Positions 9,088 through 17,428 of a stretch of 59,532 nucleotides of DNA are shown in pieces. This DNA is from an uncultured Clostridium sp. Its GTDB lineage: Bacteria > Bacillota > Clostridia > Lachnospirales > Lachnospiraceae. Every line of letters begins with the position of its first letter. Within the stretch, counting starts at the first letter, position 1. A program made the translations under genes and the position numbers. The DNA lies in assembly GCA_900555045.1 (NCBI GenBank), contig USJW01000013.1, forward strand, positions 1 through 59,532, in the 5' to 3' direction. Below the pieces are notes generated by a model. That model worked only from the letters and a program-made list of their open reading frames with translations. It was not told the origin of the DNA and did no database searches.

Positions 9088-9884
9088 AACTCTTTATCAG
9101 TGCAGATATAGAAGGGTGCGCAGGGGTGGCCCTGGCGTATGAGACTCATAAGAATGAAGCTGCATACGGGGAATTTGCAAAGCAGATGACAAAGGAAGTG
9201 GTGGCTGCCTGTGAGGCAGCCCATGAGGCGGGAGCCGACGAGATAGTGGTAAAGGACGGCCACGGGGACGCAACGAACATTGACCCTCTCTGCATGCCGG
9301 ACTACGTGACCCTGATTCGGGGCAAAAGCGGTCACCCTTATAACATGATGTCCGGTCTGGATGATTCCTTTGACGGGGTCATGTACATAGGATACCATGC
9401 CCCGGCAGGAAATCCCGGATTTGCCATCAGCCACACCTCCACGGGCAACAGTCTGTATATCCGTTTAAACGGCAGCTGTATGAGCGAATTCATGCTGAAC
9501 AGCTACACAGCTGCTTCACACAAGGTTCCGGTGCTGTTCCTGTCCGGGGACAGCACCATCTGCGGCCTGGCCAGGGAAATGGTGCCGGATATTACCACGG
9601 CCGTGACAAAGACCGGTCTGGGGGCATCCACTTACTGCAAGGCGCCGGGGCAGGTGGAGGAAACCATCCGCCAGGGAGTGAAGAAGGCGCTGGCCGGGAA
9701 TCTCTCCCGGTGCAGAGTGGAGCTTCCGGAGACATTTACATATGAAGTGACCTATAAAGACTGGAAGAAGGCATACCAGATGTCCTTTTACCCGGGAATG
9801 AGGGCAGTGGACACATTTACCAACAGGCTGGAGACAGCCAGATGGATGGATGTGGTGACGGCCCATTGCTTTGTGGTATATTAG
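9084..9884 (+). CDS. dppA: M55-family D-aminopeptidase DppA
   Basis: Zinc-dependent D-aminopeptidase, 266 residues, related to Bacillus subtilis DppA, which releases D-Ala from D-Ala-D-Ala-type peptides. The ligand set is visible: Asp8 and Glu10 in SADIEG, His60 in KDGHGD, His105 in GYHAPAG and the catalytic-region His117 in SHTS. No signal peptide; the family forms cytoplasmic decamers. ATGA overlap with dppF and an AAGGAG site show coupled translation with the importer. It indicates that the transported peptides include D-amino acids, for example murein-derived ones. Confidence 0.92.
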   Translation: MKLFISADIEGCAGVALAYETHKNEAAYGEFAKQMTKEVVAACEAAHEAGADEIVVKDGHGDATNIDPLCMPDYVTLIRGKSGHPYNMMSGLDDSFDGVMYIGYHAPAGNPGFAISHTSTGNSLYIRLNGSCMSEFMLNSYTAASHKVPVLFLSGDSTICGLAREMVPDITTAVTKTGLGASTYCKAPGQVEETIRQGVKKALAGNLSRCRVELPETFTYEVTYKDWKKAYQMSFYPGMRAVDTFTNRLETARWMDVVTAHCFVVY

Positions 9885-9912
9885 AGCGCGTTTGAATAAG
9901 GAGATAACAGCA

Positions 9913-11001
9913 ATGGATATAGAGATGTTTGGAAAGATATCAGATGCATTTGGCCCCAGCGGGTTTGAGGAAGAGGTGGTGCGCACCGTGGCGGGTTACT
10001 GCGGTAAGTACCAGGTGGAAAATGACGCCATGAACAACCTGTATGTGCGTATGCCGGGCAGGGCCGGGGATAAACCGGTGGTGCAGCTGGACGCCCATCT
10101 GGACGAGTGCGGTTTTATGGTGCAGTGCATCCATGACAACGGCTGCCTGGGAATCCTTATGCTGGGGGGCTTTCACCTGACCAACCTACCCGCCCACACG
10201 GTCATCATAAAAACAAGGGCCGGCAGGAAAATCAGGGGCATCATCATGTCAAAGCCCGTGCATTTCATGAATGATAAGGAGAGGGCTTCCCTGGAGCTTT
10301 GCATTGAAAACCTGTATGTGGACATCGGCGCCACAAGCCGCAGGGAAGTGGAGGAGGACTTTGGCGTATCCATCGGAGATCCCATGGTCCCGGAGGTGTC
10401 CTTTTCCTATGATGAGGAACACGGCCTCTGCTTCGGCAAGGCATTTGACAACCGGGCCGGCTGCGCCTGCATCGTGGATACCATGGATAAGGTATATGAC
10501 AGCAGGAATGAGCTGGCCGTGGATGTGGTGGGCGCTTTTGCGGCCCAGGAGGAAGTGGGAATGAGAGGGGCCACCGTAACCACCCAGGTGGTGAAGCCGG
10601 ACCTGGCTATCCTGTTTGAGGGTTCCCCTTCGGATGACTTCTTCTTTTCCGCCACCCAGGCCCAGGGAAGAATGAAAAACGGCGTTCAGATCCGCCGCAT
10701 GGACAAGAGCTATATATCCAATCCGGTGTTCATGGAATACGCCATGGAGCTGGCCGGCAAATTCGGTATCCGCTACCAGGAGGCGGTAAGGCGGGGAGGC
10801 AGCACCAATGCGGGCAGGATCAGCCTTATCGGAAAGGCGGTTCCGGTCCTTGTGCTGGGCGTGCCTTCCAGATACGTGCATTCCCATTATAATTTCTGTG
10901 CAAAGGATGACCTGGAGGCAGCTACGGAGCTGGCAGCCCAGGTAATCAAGGGGCTGGATGGAGAACGCATCCGCCATATCCTGCGCCAGGATATACTGTA
11001 G
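9913..11001 (+). CDS. M42-family glutamyl aminopeptidase / endoglucanase-like metallopeptidase
   Basis: Cytoplasmic dinuclear-metal aminopeptidase of 362 residues (M42, TET-forming family). Visible metal and catalytic motifs are LDAHLDECGF, FDNRAG, QEEVGMRG and the His in RYVHSHYN. Where relatives have GGSTDA this protein has GGSTNA. The ATG at 9913 follows AAGGAGATAAC; a TTG 42 bases upstream overlaps the preceding gene and lacks a ribosome site. It lies 28 bases after dppA and probably finishes hydrolysis of the peptides imported by DppBCDF. Confidence 0.9.
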   Translation: MDIEMFGKISDAFGPSGFEEEVVRTVAGYCGKYQVENDAMNNLYVRMPGRAGDKPVVQLDAHLDECGFMVQCIHDNGCLGILMLGGFHLTNLPAHTVIIKTRAGRKIRGIIMSKPVHFMNDKERASLELCIENLYVDIGATSRREVEEDFGVSIGDPMVPEVSFSYDEEHGLCFGKAFDNRAGCACIVDTMDKVYDSRNELAVDVVGAFAAQEEVGMRGATVTTQVVKPDLAILFEGSPSDDFFFSATQAQGRMKNGVQIRRMDKSYISNPVFMEYAMELAGKFGIRYQEAVRRGGSTNAGRISLIGKAVPVLVLGVPSRYVHSHYNFCAKDDLEAATELAAQVIKGLDGERIRHILRQDIL

Positions 11002-11014
11002 GGAGGTGGAGAAA

Positions 11015-11758
11015 ATGGAACGTCCGGTTATCGGCATTATGGGAAATACATATATGACCCAGCCAGGCATGTTTGACAGCATGGAAAGGGCATATCAGAA
11101 CAGCTATTATGTGGATGCGGTCATGAAAAACGGGGGTATCCCTGTGATTTTACCGGCATCTGCCGTTATGGAGCAGACAGAGGAAATCATGGGAATCTGC
11201 GACGGAATCCTGTTCCCCGGCGGGGAGGATATGACTCCTTCCTACTATGGGGAGGACCCGCATCCCGCTATCCAGGTATACAAGCCTGAAATTGACGAAG
11301 CCCTGATGAGGGCGGGCCGTTATGCCCTGGAGCACAAAAAGCCCATGCTGGGCATCTGCAAAGGAAACCAGCTGCTTAACGTGCTCATGGGTGGTTCCCT
11401 GTATCAGGACCTTTCCCTTAAGGGGCCTGACTGCATTAGGCACCTGCAGCTTGGAAGGCGGGATTACCTTACCCACCAGATACGGGTGGAGGAGGGAACC
11501 AGGCTGTCAAAACTTTTAGGCAGCGGCGTCTGCATGACTAATTCCATGCACCACCAGTCGGTGAAGGAGCTGGGAAAGGGGCTCAGGGCCTCGGCATATG
11601 CAAATGACGGGATCATAGAGGCCATCGAGGACCAGGAGGGGCTGATTGTAGGCGTACAGTGGCATCCCGAAAGTCTTCTGGAGTCAGCCCCGGCCATGAA
11701 TCATCTGTTTTCGGATCTGTGCGGCAGGGCCTTGGAGAGAAAAGCAGGGAGTTTATAA
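11015..11758 (+). CDS. Class-I glutamine-amidotransferase-like gamma-glutamyl hydrolase (peptidase C26, PuuD-like)
   Basis: A 247-residue C26 hydrolase. The catalytic Cys lies in MLGICKGNQ (family usual: GICRG), and the His-Glu pair in VQWHPE; the HQSVKELG loop is also typical. PuuD-type enzymes cleave gamma-glutamyl-GABA, and relatives cleave other gamma-glutamyl amides. Given the peptidase neighbours, the gamma-D-Glu bond of murein peptides is an attractive but unproved substrate. A GGGAGGTGG site lies 8 bases before the ATG, and the gap to the M42 gene is only 13 bases. Confidence 0.88.
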   Translation: MERPVIGIMGNTYMTQPGMFDSMERAYQNSYYVDAVMKNGGIPVILPASAVMEQTEEIMGICDGILFPGGEDMTPSYYGEDPHPAIQVYKPEIDEALMRAGRYALEHKKPMLGICKGNQLLNVLMGGSLYQDLSLKGPDCIRHLQLGRRDYLTHQIRVEEGTRLSKLLGSGVCMTNSMHHQSVKELGKGLRASAYANDGIIEAIEDQEGLIVGVQWHPESLLESAPAMNHLFSDLCGRALERKAGSL

Positions 11759-11868
11759 TTTCTATAGAAAACCATCACAGAATGCTCACAATTTATCGGT
11801 ATGCTGGATAGAAGTGGAAGCTGCCCAAAGCGGCAGTCTGACTGAGACAGAATGCGGGGGTCCGTGTG

Positions 11869-12480
11869 ATGACAAATGAGCAGTATTATGAATTGATAAA
11901 GCCCTACGAGGATGCCAGCCGGGTACTTAGTACCCGGCTGGAAATCCTCAACCACAGTCTTTACGGGGACAGGTCTGACGCCGGTCCCATCCATAATATC
12001 CAGGGCCGAATAAAGGAAAAGAAGAGCATGGAATCAAAACTGGTCCGGCTGGGATTTACGGCGGGAGTGACCAATGCAAGGAACCATCTGCAGGACATAG
12101 CGGGGCTGCGGATTATTTGTTACTTTGTGGAGGATATCTATAATCTGACGGCGGCGCTGAAAAAACAGTCGGACCTGGTGATAATCAAGGAAAAGGATTA
12201 TATCCGCAATGCCAAGCCCAACGGATACAGGAGCTATCACATTGTGCTGGGCATACCGGTGTATTTTCTGGACACCATGGAATATTTTCCGGTGGAGGTG
12301 CAGCTTCGGACCATGGCCATGGATTTCTGGGCCAGCATGGAACACCGGGTATGCTATAAGAAACAACCCAGAAACCGGGAGCGGCTGGAACAGGATTTCT
12401 GCCGCTATGCCAGGATACTGGAGGAGATTGAAGGGGAATTTGAGACACATAATGAGAGGAGAGGGTCAGATGGAGGTTAA
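11869..12480 (+). CDS. Small alarmone synthetase, RelQ/YjbM-like GTP pyrophosphokinase
   Basis: A 203-residue single-domain (p)ppGpp synthetase. The RelA/SpoT synthetase core is present: DIAGLRIICYF, then NAKPNGYRSYH (G-loop and substrate region) and VEVQLRTMAMDFWASMEH. There is no HD hydrolase, TGS or ACT domain, as in RelQ/SAS proteins, which make alarmone but cannot degrade it. GTG (11866) and ATG (11869) are adjacent; no strong ribosome site is seen. It overlaps the acetamidase by 11 bases. Its place among peptide and amide hydrolases is unusual. Confidence 0.9.
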   Translation: MTNEQYYELIKPYEDASRVLSTRLEILNHSLYGDRSDAGPIHNIQGRIKEKKSMESKLVRLGFTAGVTNARNHLQDIAGLRIICYFVEDIYNLTAALKKQSDLVIIKEKDYIRNAKPNGYRSYHIVLGIPVYFLDTMEYFPVEVQLRTMAMDFWASMEHRVCYKKQPRNRERLEQDFCRYARILEEIEGEFETHNERRGSDGG

Positions 12481-13390
12481 GCAGGAAGAGACAAGAAGGA
12501 CAGAGGGGAAGCGGGTTGAGGGAAAAACCATATTCGCCATGTCCTCCTCAGCTGTTCCGGTATGCAGGGCGGGCAGCTATGAGACAGTCACCTTTGTCAC
12601 AAAGGATTGCTTTGACAATCAGTTCACAGAGGAGGGAGACGTCCTGGACAGCCTGAACTGGGACTGCATCAATCCTGCCACCGGGCCGGTCTATGTGGAA
12701 GGCGCCATGCCCGGGGATGTGCTGAAGGTAAAGATTGAAGATATCCGGGTGGCATCCTGGGGCACCATGGCCGCCATACCTGACAACGGGGTCCTGGGGG
12801 ACTGCGTATCCCGGGGAACGGTGAAGCGGATTCCCGTCAGGGACGGCGTGGCCTGGTTTAACCAGGACATCGGCATACCATGTGCTCCCATGATTGGAGT
12901 GATTGGCGTGGCTCCAGAGAAAGGGGAGATTCCCTGCGGGGAGCCGGGGAGCCATGGAGGAAACATGGACAACACCAAAATAAAGGCCGGCGCCACCCTG
13001 TACCTGCCGGTGTTCCATGAGGGAGCTCTTCTGGCCATGGGAGATGTCCACGCCTGCATGGGGGATGGGGAAATCATGGTGACCGGGCTGGAGATTCCGG
13101 CAGAGGTGACCGTGACCCTGGAGGTTTTAAAGGGCATTTCCATAGATAATCCCATGCTGGAGGACGGCGAAGCCTGCTATACCATTGCGTCCCATGAGAA
13201 CGTGGAGACTGCCGTATATACGGCGGTTAAGGCCATGACGGATATTCTCATGAGGGAACTGGGCATGAGCCTGGAGGATGCCGGTATGCTTCTCTCCGCC
13301 ATGGGCAATCTCCAGTTCTGCCAGGTGGTGGATCCAAAACGTACGGTACGTATGGAGATGAAAAAGACAGTGCTTAAGAAGTTATTTTAA
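12470..13390 (+). CDS. Acetamidase/formamidase family protein
   Basis: A 306-residue member of the FmdA/AmdA family, which hydrolyses formamide or acetamide to the acid and ammonia. Seen are the family segments GPVYVEGAMPGDVL, GEPGSHGGNMD and GDVHACMGDGE, the latter two carrying likely metal ligands. Many clostridial relatives have unknown amide substrates. The start overlaps the end of the alarmone synthetase by 11 bases with AGGAGAGGG upstream, indicating coupled translation. A terminator 55 bases after the stop closes the operon. Confidence 0.87.
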   Translation: MEVKQEETRRTEGKRVEGKTIFAMSSSAVPVCRAGSYETVTFVTKDCFDNQFTEEGDVLDSLNWDCINPATGPVYVEGAMPGDVLKVKIEDIRVASWGTMAAIPDNGVLGDCVSRGTVKRIPVRDGVAWFNQDIGIPCAPMIGVIGVAPEKGEIPCGEPGSHGGNMDNTKIKAGATLYLPVFHEGALLAMGDVHACMGDGEIMVTGLEIPAEVTVTLEVLKGISIDNPMLEDGEACYTIASHENVETAVYTAVKAMTDILMRELGMSLEDAGMLLSAMGNLQFCQVVDPKRTVRMEMKKTVLKKLF

Positions 13391-13444
13391 TATTGGCCGC
13401 ACATACCGGCCTTTAATATCGGTCTTTGATTTGAGCTGCCAAGA

Positions 13445-13474
13445 GGTCCGGGCGTTTTCTGCCCGGGCCCTTTT
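13445..13474 (+). terminator. Intrinsic terminator after the acetamidase gene
   Basis: GGTCCGGGC / GCCCGGGCC with a 7-base loop and CTTTT. It marks the end of the long left-hand transcription unit. Confidence 0.8.
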
Positions 13475-13597
13475 GCAGCGCTGAATTCCTGCCTTCTGCT
13501 CCGTCGGGTGTATGAAGAACGTGCAATTGCAGATACTACCTGATGTATTTATGGAAAGAGCAGAGCAATTCATTTATATATGGAAGGATGGAACAGG

Positions 13598-14491
13598 ATG
13601 CTGAAAATATGGATATGCGGGGCTGGAGGACGGGTTGGCAGGAAGATGACAGATATTCTGGCGTCCAGGCCGGTGGAGCTGCTTTTGACGGATGCGGATT
13701 CGGTGGATATCACGGATTCGGAGGCTGTGATGGAATACGCCCATATCAACCGGCCCCATTATATTGTAAACTGCGCAGGGCTCACCGATGCGGCTGCCTG
13801 CGAGGACTGTCCGGAGGAGGCATACCGGGTAAATGCCCTGGGGGCCAGGAATCTGAGCGTTGCCGCCAGAATGGGTAAGTCCAGGCTGGTCCAGATGTCC
13901 ACAGACGATGTGTTTGACGGCAGGAGCCTGGTTCCTTACACGGAATTTGACCCGGTCTCACCTAGGACTGTGTACGGCAAGTCCAAGATGGCAGGAGAAA
14001 ATTTTGTAAGGGAGTTCTGCAACCGCCATATTATTGTGCGCAGTTCCTGGATATTCGGGGACGGCAGCCCTTACCTGGAGCGTATTCTGGAGATGGCGGG
14101 CCAGGGTAAGACCATCAGGGCCGCCTCAGACCAGATGGCATCTCCCACAGGGGCTGACGGACTGGCCGCCAAGGTCATAGAGCTGATGGAGCACGGTGAG
14201 GACGGATTGTACCATGTAACGGGCCAGGGCTGCTGCAGCCGGTATGAGCTGGCAAAGGAGGCTGTCAGGCTGGCGGGCTATCAGGTCCCGGTGGAACCTG
14301 TGAATGCCTCTGAGGACACCTTAAGCTCCATGAGGCCTTCCTACAGCGTGCTGGACAATATGATGCTGCGCATATCTAATATGCGTCTCCTGCCCCATTG
14401 GAAGGTGATGCTGGAGGAATACATGAAGGAGCGGCGGGCAGGAAGCCGCAGGCGGGCTGAGGGAAAGGACGGTATCGGCTATGGAAAATAG
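13598..14491 (+). CDS. dTDP-4-dehydrorhamnose-reductase-like (RmlD) NAD(P)-dependent sugar reductase
   Basis: A 297-residue short-chain reductase of the extended SDR/RmlD type. It has the nucleotide-binding GAGGRVG near the N-terminus, NCAG at about residue 60, STDDVFDG at about 105 and the catalytic pair YGKSK. The ATG at 13598 is chosen for the GGAAGGA about 9 bases upstream; an ATG 18 bases earlier is possible. There are no rmlA, B or C genes nearby, so classical dTDP-rhamnose synthesis is not supported by context. It overlaps the symporter start by 11 bases. Confidence 0.85.
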   Translation: MLKIWICGAGGRVGRKMTDILASRPVELLLTDADSVDITDSEAVMEYAHINRPHYIVNCAGLTDAAACEDCPEEAYRVNALGARNLSVAARMGKSRLVQMSTDDVFDGRSLVPYTEFDPVSPRTVYGKSKMAGENFVREFCNRHIIVRSSWIFGDGSPYLERILEMAGQGKTIRAASDQMASPTGADGLAAKVIELMEHGEDGLYHVTGQGCCSRYELAKEAVRLAGYQVPVEPVNASEDTLSSMRPSYSVLDNMMLRISNMRLLPHWKVMLEEYMKERRAGSRRRAEGKDGIGYGK

Positions 14492-15761
14492 GAAACGGCC
14501 GGGGCTTACCACCGCTATCTTTATCGGGCTTGCGCTGGGGGCCGCTGCGGGCATCCTTCTTCATTATGCTGTTCCTGAGGGAGATATCCGGGATAAACTG
14601 CTGATAGACGGTTTATTTTATCTGATTGGAAATGGATTTCTGAGGCTGATGCAGATGTTAGTGGTACCTTTGGTATTCTGTTCCCTGGTGTGCGGCAGTA
14701 TGTCCATGGGGGATACAAAAAAACTTGGGAAAATAGGCATAAAGACGCTGGGCTTTTATCTGGCAACCACTGCACTGGCCATCACCGCAGCCATACTGAC
14801 TGCCCATGTCATTAACCCGGGGGCAGGACTGGACCTTTCTTCCTTAGAGACAGCCCAGGTTGAAATCGGTGAGAAGGAGGGACTGGCAGACACGCTTCTG
14901 GCCATCATTCCGGTGAATCCGGTGAGGGCGCTGGCAGACGGGGATATGCTGTCCATCATTCTCTTTGCGCTGATTGTGGGAATCATTCTGGCCGGCCTGG
15001 GGGAAGCGGTTCAGACCGTGGGGAATTTATTCAGCCAGTTTAATGATGTGATGATGCAGATGACGGTTATGGTCATGAAGCTGGCTCCTTACGGCGTGTT
15101 CTGCCTGACAGCCAGAACATTTTCCGGCATTGGTTTTGACGCGTTCCTGCCCCTTCTTAAGTATATGGCAGGAGTTATGACCGCGCTGGCCATACAGGGG
15201 CTGGTGGTCTACATGGCTATACTTAAGGGTTTTACAGGGCTGAGCCCTGTCAGGTTCCTGAAAAAATTCCTGCCTGTGATGGGCTTTGCATTTTCCACCG
15301 CAACCTCCAATGCCACCATTCCCATGTCCATTGATACCCTGCACAGGAAGATGGGGGTGTCCCGGCGCATTTCTTCCTTTACCATACCCCTGGGGGCCAC
15401 GATCAACATGGACGGCACAGCCATTATGCAGGGCGTGGCTGTGGTGTTCGCGTCCCAGGCATTTGGAATCCGCCTGTCCGTAGCAGATTATCTGACCGTG
15501 ATACTGACTGCCACCCTGGCTTCCGTGGGAACAGCCGGTGTGCCGGGGGTGGGGCTGATTACCCTTTCCATGGTATTTGCCTCAGTGGGCCTGCCTGTGG
15601 AGGCCATAGCCCTGATTATGGGAATTGACCGTATATTGGATATGAGCAGGACGGCTGTCAATATTACCGGGGATGCAGTGTGCACCACTGTGGTGGCATT
15701 TCAGGACGGCGCAGTGGATAAGGCCGTGTTTGATGATGCAGAAGCGGGGCGGGATGGATGA
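14481..15761 (+). CDS. Dicarboxylate/amino acid:cation symporter (DAACS family)
   Basis: Inner-membrane secondary carrier of 426 residues with the GltPh-type fold. It shows the serine-rich HP1-like segment, NMDGT in the seventh transmembrane region and GTAGVPG in HP2. Substrates in this family are glutamate, aspartate, C4-dicarboxylates, serine or threonine; the exact one is not readable here. It may take up or release amino acids produced by the upstream peptidases. Overlaps the RmlD-like gene by 11 bases. Confidence 0.9.
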   Translation: MENRKRPGLTTAIFIGLALGAAAGILLHYAVPEGDIRDKLLIDGLFYLIGNGFLRLMQMLVVPLVFCSLVCGSMSMGDTKKLGKIGIKTLGFYLATTALAITAAILTAHVINPGAGLDLSSLETAQVEIGEKEGLADTLLAIIPVNPVRALADGDMLSIILFALIVGIILAGLGEAVQTVGNLFSQFNDVMMQMTVMVMKLAPYGVFCLTARTFSGIGFDAFLPLLKYMAGVMTALAIQGLVVYMAILKGFTGLSPVRFLKKFLPVMGFAFSTATSNATIPMSIDTLHRKMGVSRRISSFTIPLGATINMDGTAIMQGVAVVFASQAFGIRLSVADYLTVILTATLASVGTAGVPGVGLITLSMVFASVGLPVEAIALIMGIDRILDMSRTAVNITGDAVCTTVVAFQDGAVDKAVFDDAEAGRDG

Positions 15762-15817
15762 CAGGCAGAGAATGACAAGCGGCGGATGACAAGTAACGGA
15801 TAACGCTGAGAAACTTC

Positions 15818-15846
15818 TTGACGTACTTCCCTCTGGATTTTATACT
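15818..15846 (+). promoter_or_regulatory. Promoter for the small unknown gene
   Basis: TTGACG (15818-15823), a 17-base spacer and TATACT (15841-15846), giving a leader of about 130 bases. The rest of the 221-bp gap shows no gene. Confidence 0.6.
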
Positions 15847-15982
15847 TGTACTATATTTAGTGATTGATGCCGGAGCCTGTTTGGAAATTTAATCCTGCTG
15901 TCTGCCCTGAGGAATCCGCCGGAGGGACGCGCAGCCGAAGAAATGCGATTTTCAACCCCGGTCTGGCGTGCAGGAGGGGAAT

Positions 15983-16294
15983 ATGAATATATTGGGATTT
16001 GAGATTAAGAGCAAGGAGGAGCGGGAGCAGGAGGAGAGGGAATATCTGCACCGCATTTTTCCGGGAGGAACAGCCCAGAAGGCGGCTGTGGAGCAGCAGC
16101 TTAAGGAAAGGCTCCCAAGGGAAGATAAAAAGGCAGTTATGCTTTACTATATTCTGGTGAAGGATGCCATGACGGCTGGTAATGGCATGAGCTTTGAGGA
16201 GGCTGTGGAGAAGGTGTCTAAAAAGCAGCGGATTCTTAAGCTGACGCCGGTGATGCTGGAAAAAGTGAGAGAGGTGATGGAGGACAATCAGTAA
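15983..16294 (+). CDS. Small uncharacterised cytoplasmic protein
   Basis: Not recognised. 103 residues, highly charged and predicted mostly helical. The first 30 residues are rich in Glu, Lys and Arg; the remainder forms two or three amphipathic helices. No membrane segment, Cys pair or signal. A good AGGAGGGGA site precedes the ATG, and it has its own promoter and leader, so it is probably a real gene. It is the last gene with left-half composition. Confidence 0.65.
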   Translation: MNILGFEIKSKEEREQEEREYLHRIFPGGTAQKAAVEQQLKERLPREDKKAVMLYYILVKDAMTAGNGMSFEEAVEKVSKKQRILKLTPVMLEKVREVMEDNQ

Positions 16295-16317
16295 TGGTTG
16301 TCCTTTTTGTTTCCGCG

Positions 16318-16358
16318 AAAAACAAAAAACCCCGCAAGGCTTACACCTGCGAGGTTTT
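16318..16358 (-). terminator. Terminator of tRNA-Arg
   Basis: Read on the minus strand: AAAACCTCGCAGG, a 6-base loop, CCTTGCGGGGTTTT, then a T-rich run. It starts 6 bases after the tRNA 3' end, and its A-rich other arm may also serve the small plus-strand gene. Confidence 0.8.
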
Positions 16359-16363
16359 CTTCA

Positions 16364-16437
16364 TGCGCCAGAGAAGATTCGAACTCCCGACACTACGGTC
16401 CGTAGCCGTATGCTCTATCCAGCTGAGCTACTGACGC
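16364..16437 (-). tRNA. tRNA-Arg (anticodon ACG)
   Basis: A full 74-base cloverleaf: acceptor GCGTCAG/CTGGCGC, D-arm GCTC/GAGC, anticodon stem TACGG/CCGTA with loop CTACGGA, T-arm GGGAG/CTTCT with TTCGAAT and discriminator A. No encoded CCA. A wobble A34 is the normal bacterial Arg isoacceptor read as inosine. Own promoter and terminator flank it. Composition changes sharply across this gene. Confidence 0.95.
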
Positions 16438-16464
16438 ATACGCTGTTCTTCAACAGCAAAAATA

Positions 16465-16493
16465 ATTATATCCATATAATCAAAAAAAGTCAA
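16465..16493 (-). promoter_or_regulatory. tRNA-Arg promoter
   Basis: On the minus strand TTGACT (16488-16493), a 17-base spacer and TATAAT (16465-16470), about 28 bases before the tRNA 5' end. Near-consensus. Confidence 0.8.
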
Positions 16494-16495
16494 GC

Positions 16496-16538
16496 GTTTT
16501 CCGGAAAAAAATTAAAAAATTTTCAAACCCCGGAAAAC
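16496..16538. terminator. Inverted repeat, likely end of the M55 transcript
   Basis: GTTTTCCGG (16496-16504) and CCGGAAAAC (16530-16538) form a perfect 9-bp stem around an AT-rich 25-base loop, 15 bases after the M55 stop codon. No directly adjacent U-run, so function is inferred. Confidence 0.5.
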
Positions 16539-16552
16539 ACCCCCTTTTTCCC

Positions 16553-17347
16553 CTACAGAATAAACATCCGCACGGTCATCATCTCGTCCACGGAGTCCGC
16601 TGTGTAGGCCACCGTGTAGTCGTCCAACAGCTTTGCTCCGGGATAGTAGGACGCCCGCAGCGCCCGGTAGTGGTCCTTAAAGTTGATCTCCAGCGTCAGC
16701 TGCTCCGGCACCTCCATCCGGCAGCGGTGGCGGTTTAGAAGTCCGTCCCTGGCGCCCTGCCGAATTCGCTCGCAGGCGAGCGCGCTGGGGAGATTGATGG
16801 TCGCGCGGCCGAAGCCCTCCTTCACGGGCACGGCCGTGATCTCCGGCGCGTACTCCCGCGCGTGGCCGCACAGCAGCTTGTCGCCGGACACCATCACGGC
16901 GGGCACGCCCCGGGAGGCGCCCACGTAGGCGTGCAGCAGAAACTCGGAGGCCAGCCGCCCATTTATTTTCACGTAATTGTTTCCGCGGTTCATGGTGTGG
17001 CTTAGAGGGCTTCCGGCCAAGCCCGCCGGGGAGTGGTAGCCCACGAACATGACCGCGTCGAAGGAGCCGTCCAGCCCCGTCACCATGGAGTCCGGGGTGA
17101 AGCTCCAGTCGAAGATGACTCTCGATTCAGGCGGGAACAGGGACAGATCCATGTTCCGCCCGCTGTCGTGTGCGTCCTTGACGTAGATCTCCGTGGCCCC
17201 CGCGTCGATGGCGCCCTGGCAGGCGGCGACGGCCTCCATCGTCATCTGCCTCGCGGCGGCCCGGTGCTCGATATCCCCCAGATTGGTCGCCTCCCAGGAG
17301 GAGATTCCGGCGGTCCCCTCGATATCCACACTGATGTAAACCTTCAT
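16553..17347 (-). CDS. M55-family D-aminopeptidase (second copy)
   Basis: Zinc D-aminopeptidase of 264 residues, paralogous to the one at 9084-9884. Counting from MKVYISVDIEG, the ligands Asp8, Glu10, His60 (KDAH), His105 (GYHSPAG) and His117 (SHTM) are conserved. The start at 17347 matches the family N-terminus and has AAGGAG at proper spacing; an ATG three codons earlier (17356) is only 2 bases from that site. Here the gene is divergent from dppBCDF instead of at the operon's end. Expected to free D-Ala or other D-residues from imported peptides in the cytoplasm. Confidence 0.92.
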   Translation of the reverse strand: MKVYISVDIEGTAGISSWEATNLGDIEHRAAARQMTMEAVAACQGAIDAGATEIYVKDAHDSGRNMDLSLFPPESRVIFDWSFTPDSMVTGLDGSFDAVMFVGYHSPAGLAGSPLSHTMNRGNNYVKINGRLASEFLLHAYVGASRGVPAVMVSGDKLLCGHAREYAPEITAVPVKEGFGRATINLPSALACERIRQGARDGLLNRHRCRMEVPEQLTLEINFKDHYRALRASYYPGAKLLDDYTVAYTADSVDEMMTVRMFIL

Positions 17348-17391
17348 GCTTTTCATTCTCCTTCTCGCGCCATAGGCAATAATTACCTCAT

Positions 17392-17419
17392 ATTATAAGG
17401 TAAAAAGCGGAAAAATCAA
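17392..17419 (-). promoter_or_regulatory. Promoter of the second M55 gene
   Basis: Minus strand TTGATT (17414-17419), a 16-base spacer, TATAAT (17392-17397). Its -35 element lies 9 bases from that of the divergent dpp promoter, so one regulator could control both. Confidence 0.65.
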
Positions 17420-17428
17420 TGGTTTGTA

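Noticed and set aside
13598..14491. dTDP-rhamnose biosynthesis operon
   Set aside because: Only the RmlD-like reductase is present; rmlA, rmlB and rmlC are absent.
16364..16437. tRNA-Arg 3' end as a proven attachment site
   Set aside because: No integrase and no second copy of the tRNA 3' end were noticed in the window, so island insertion is only one of two explanations for the composition break.
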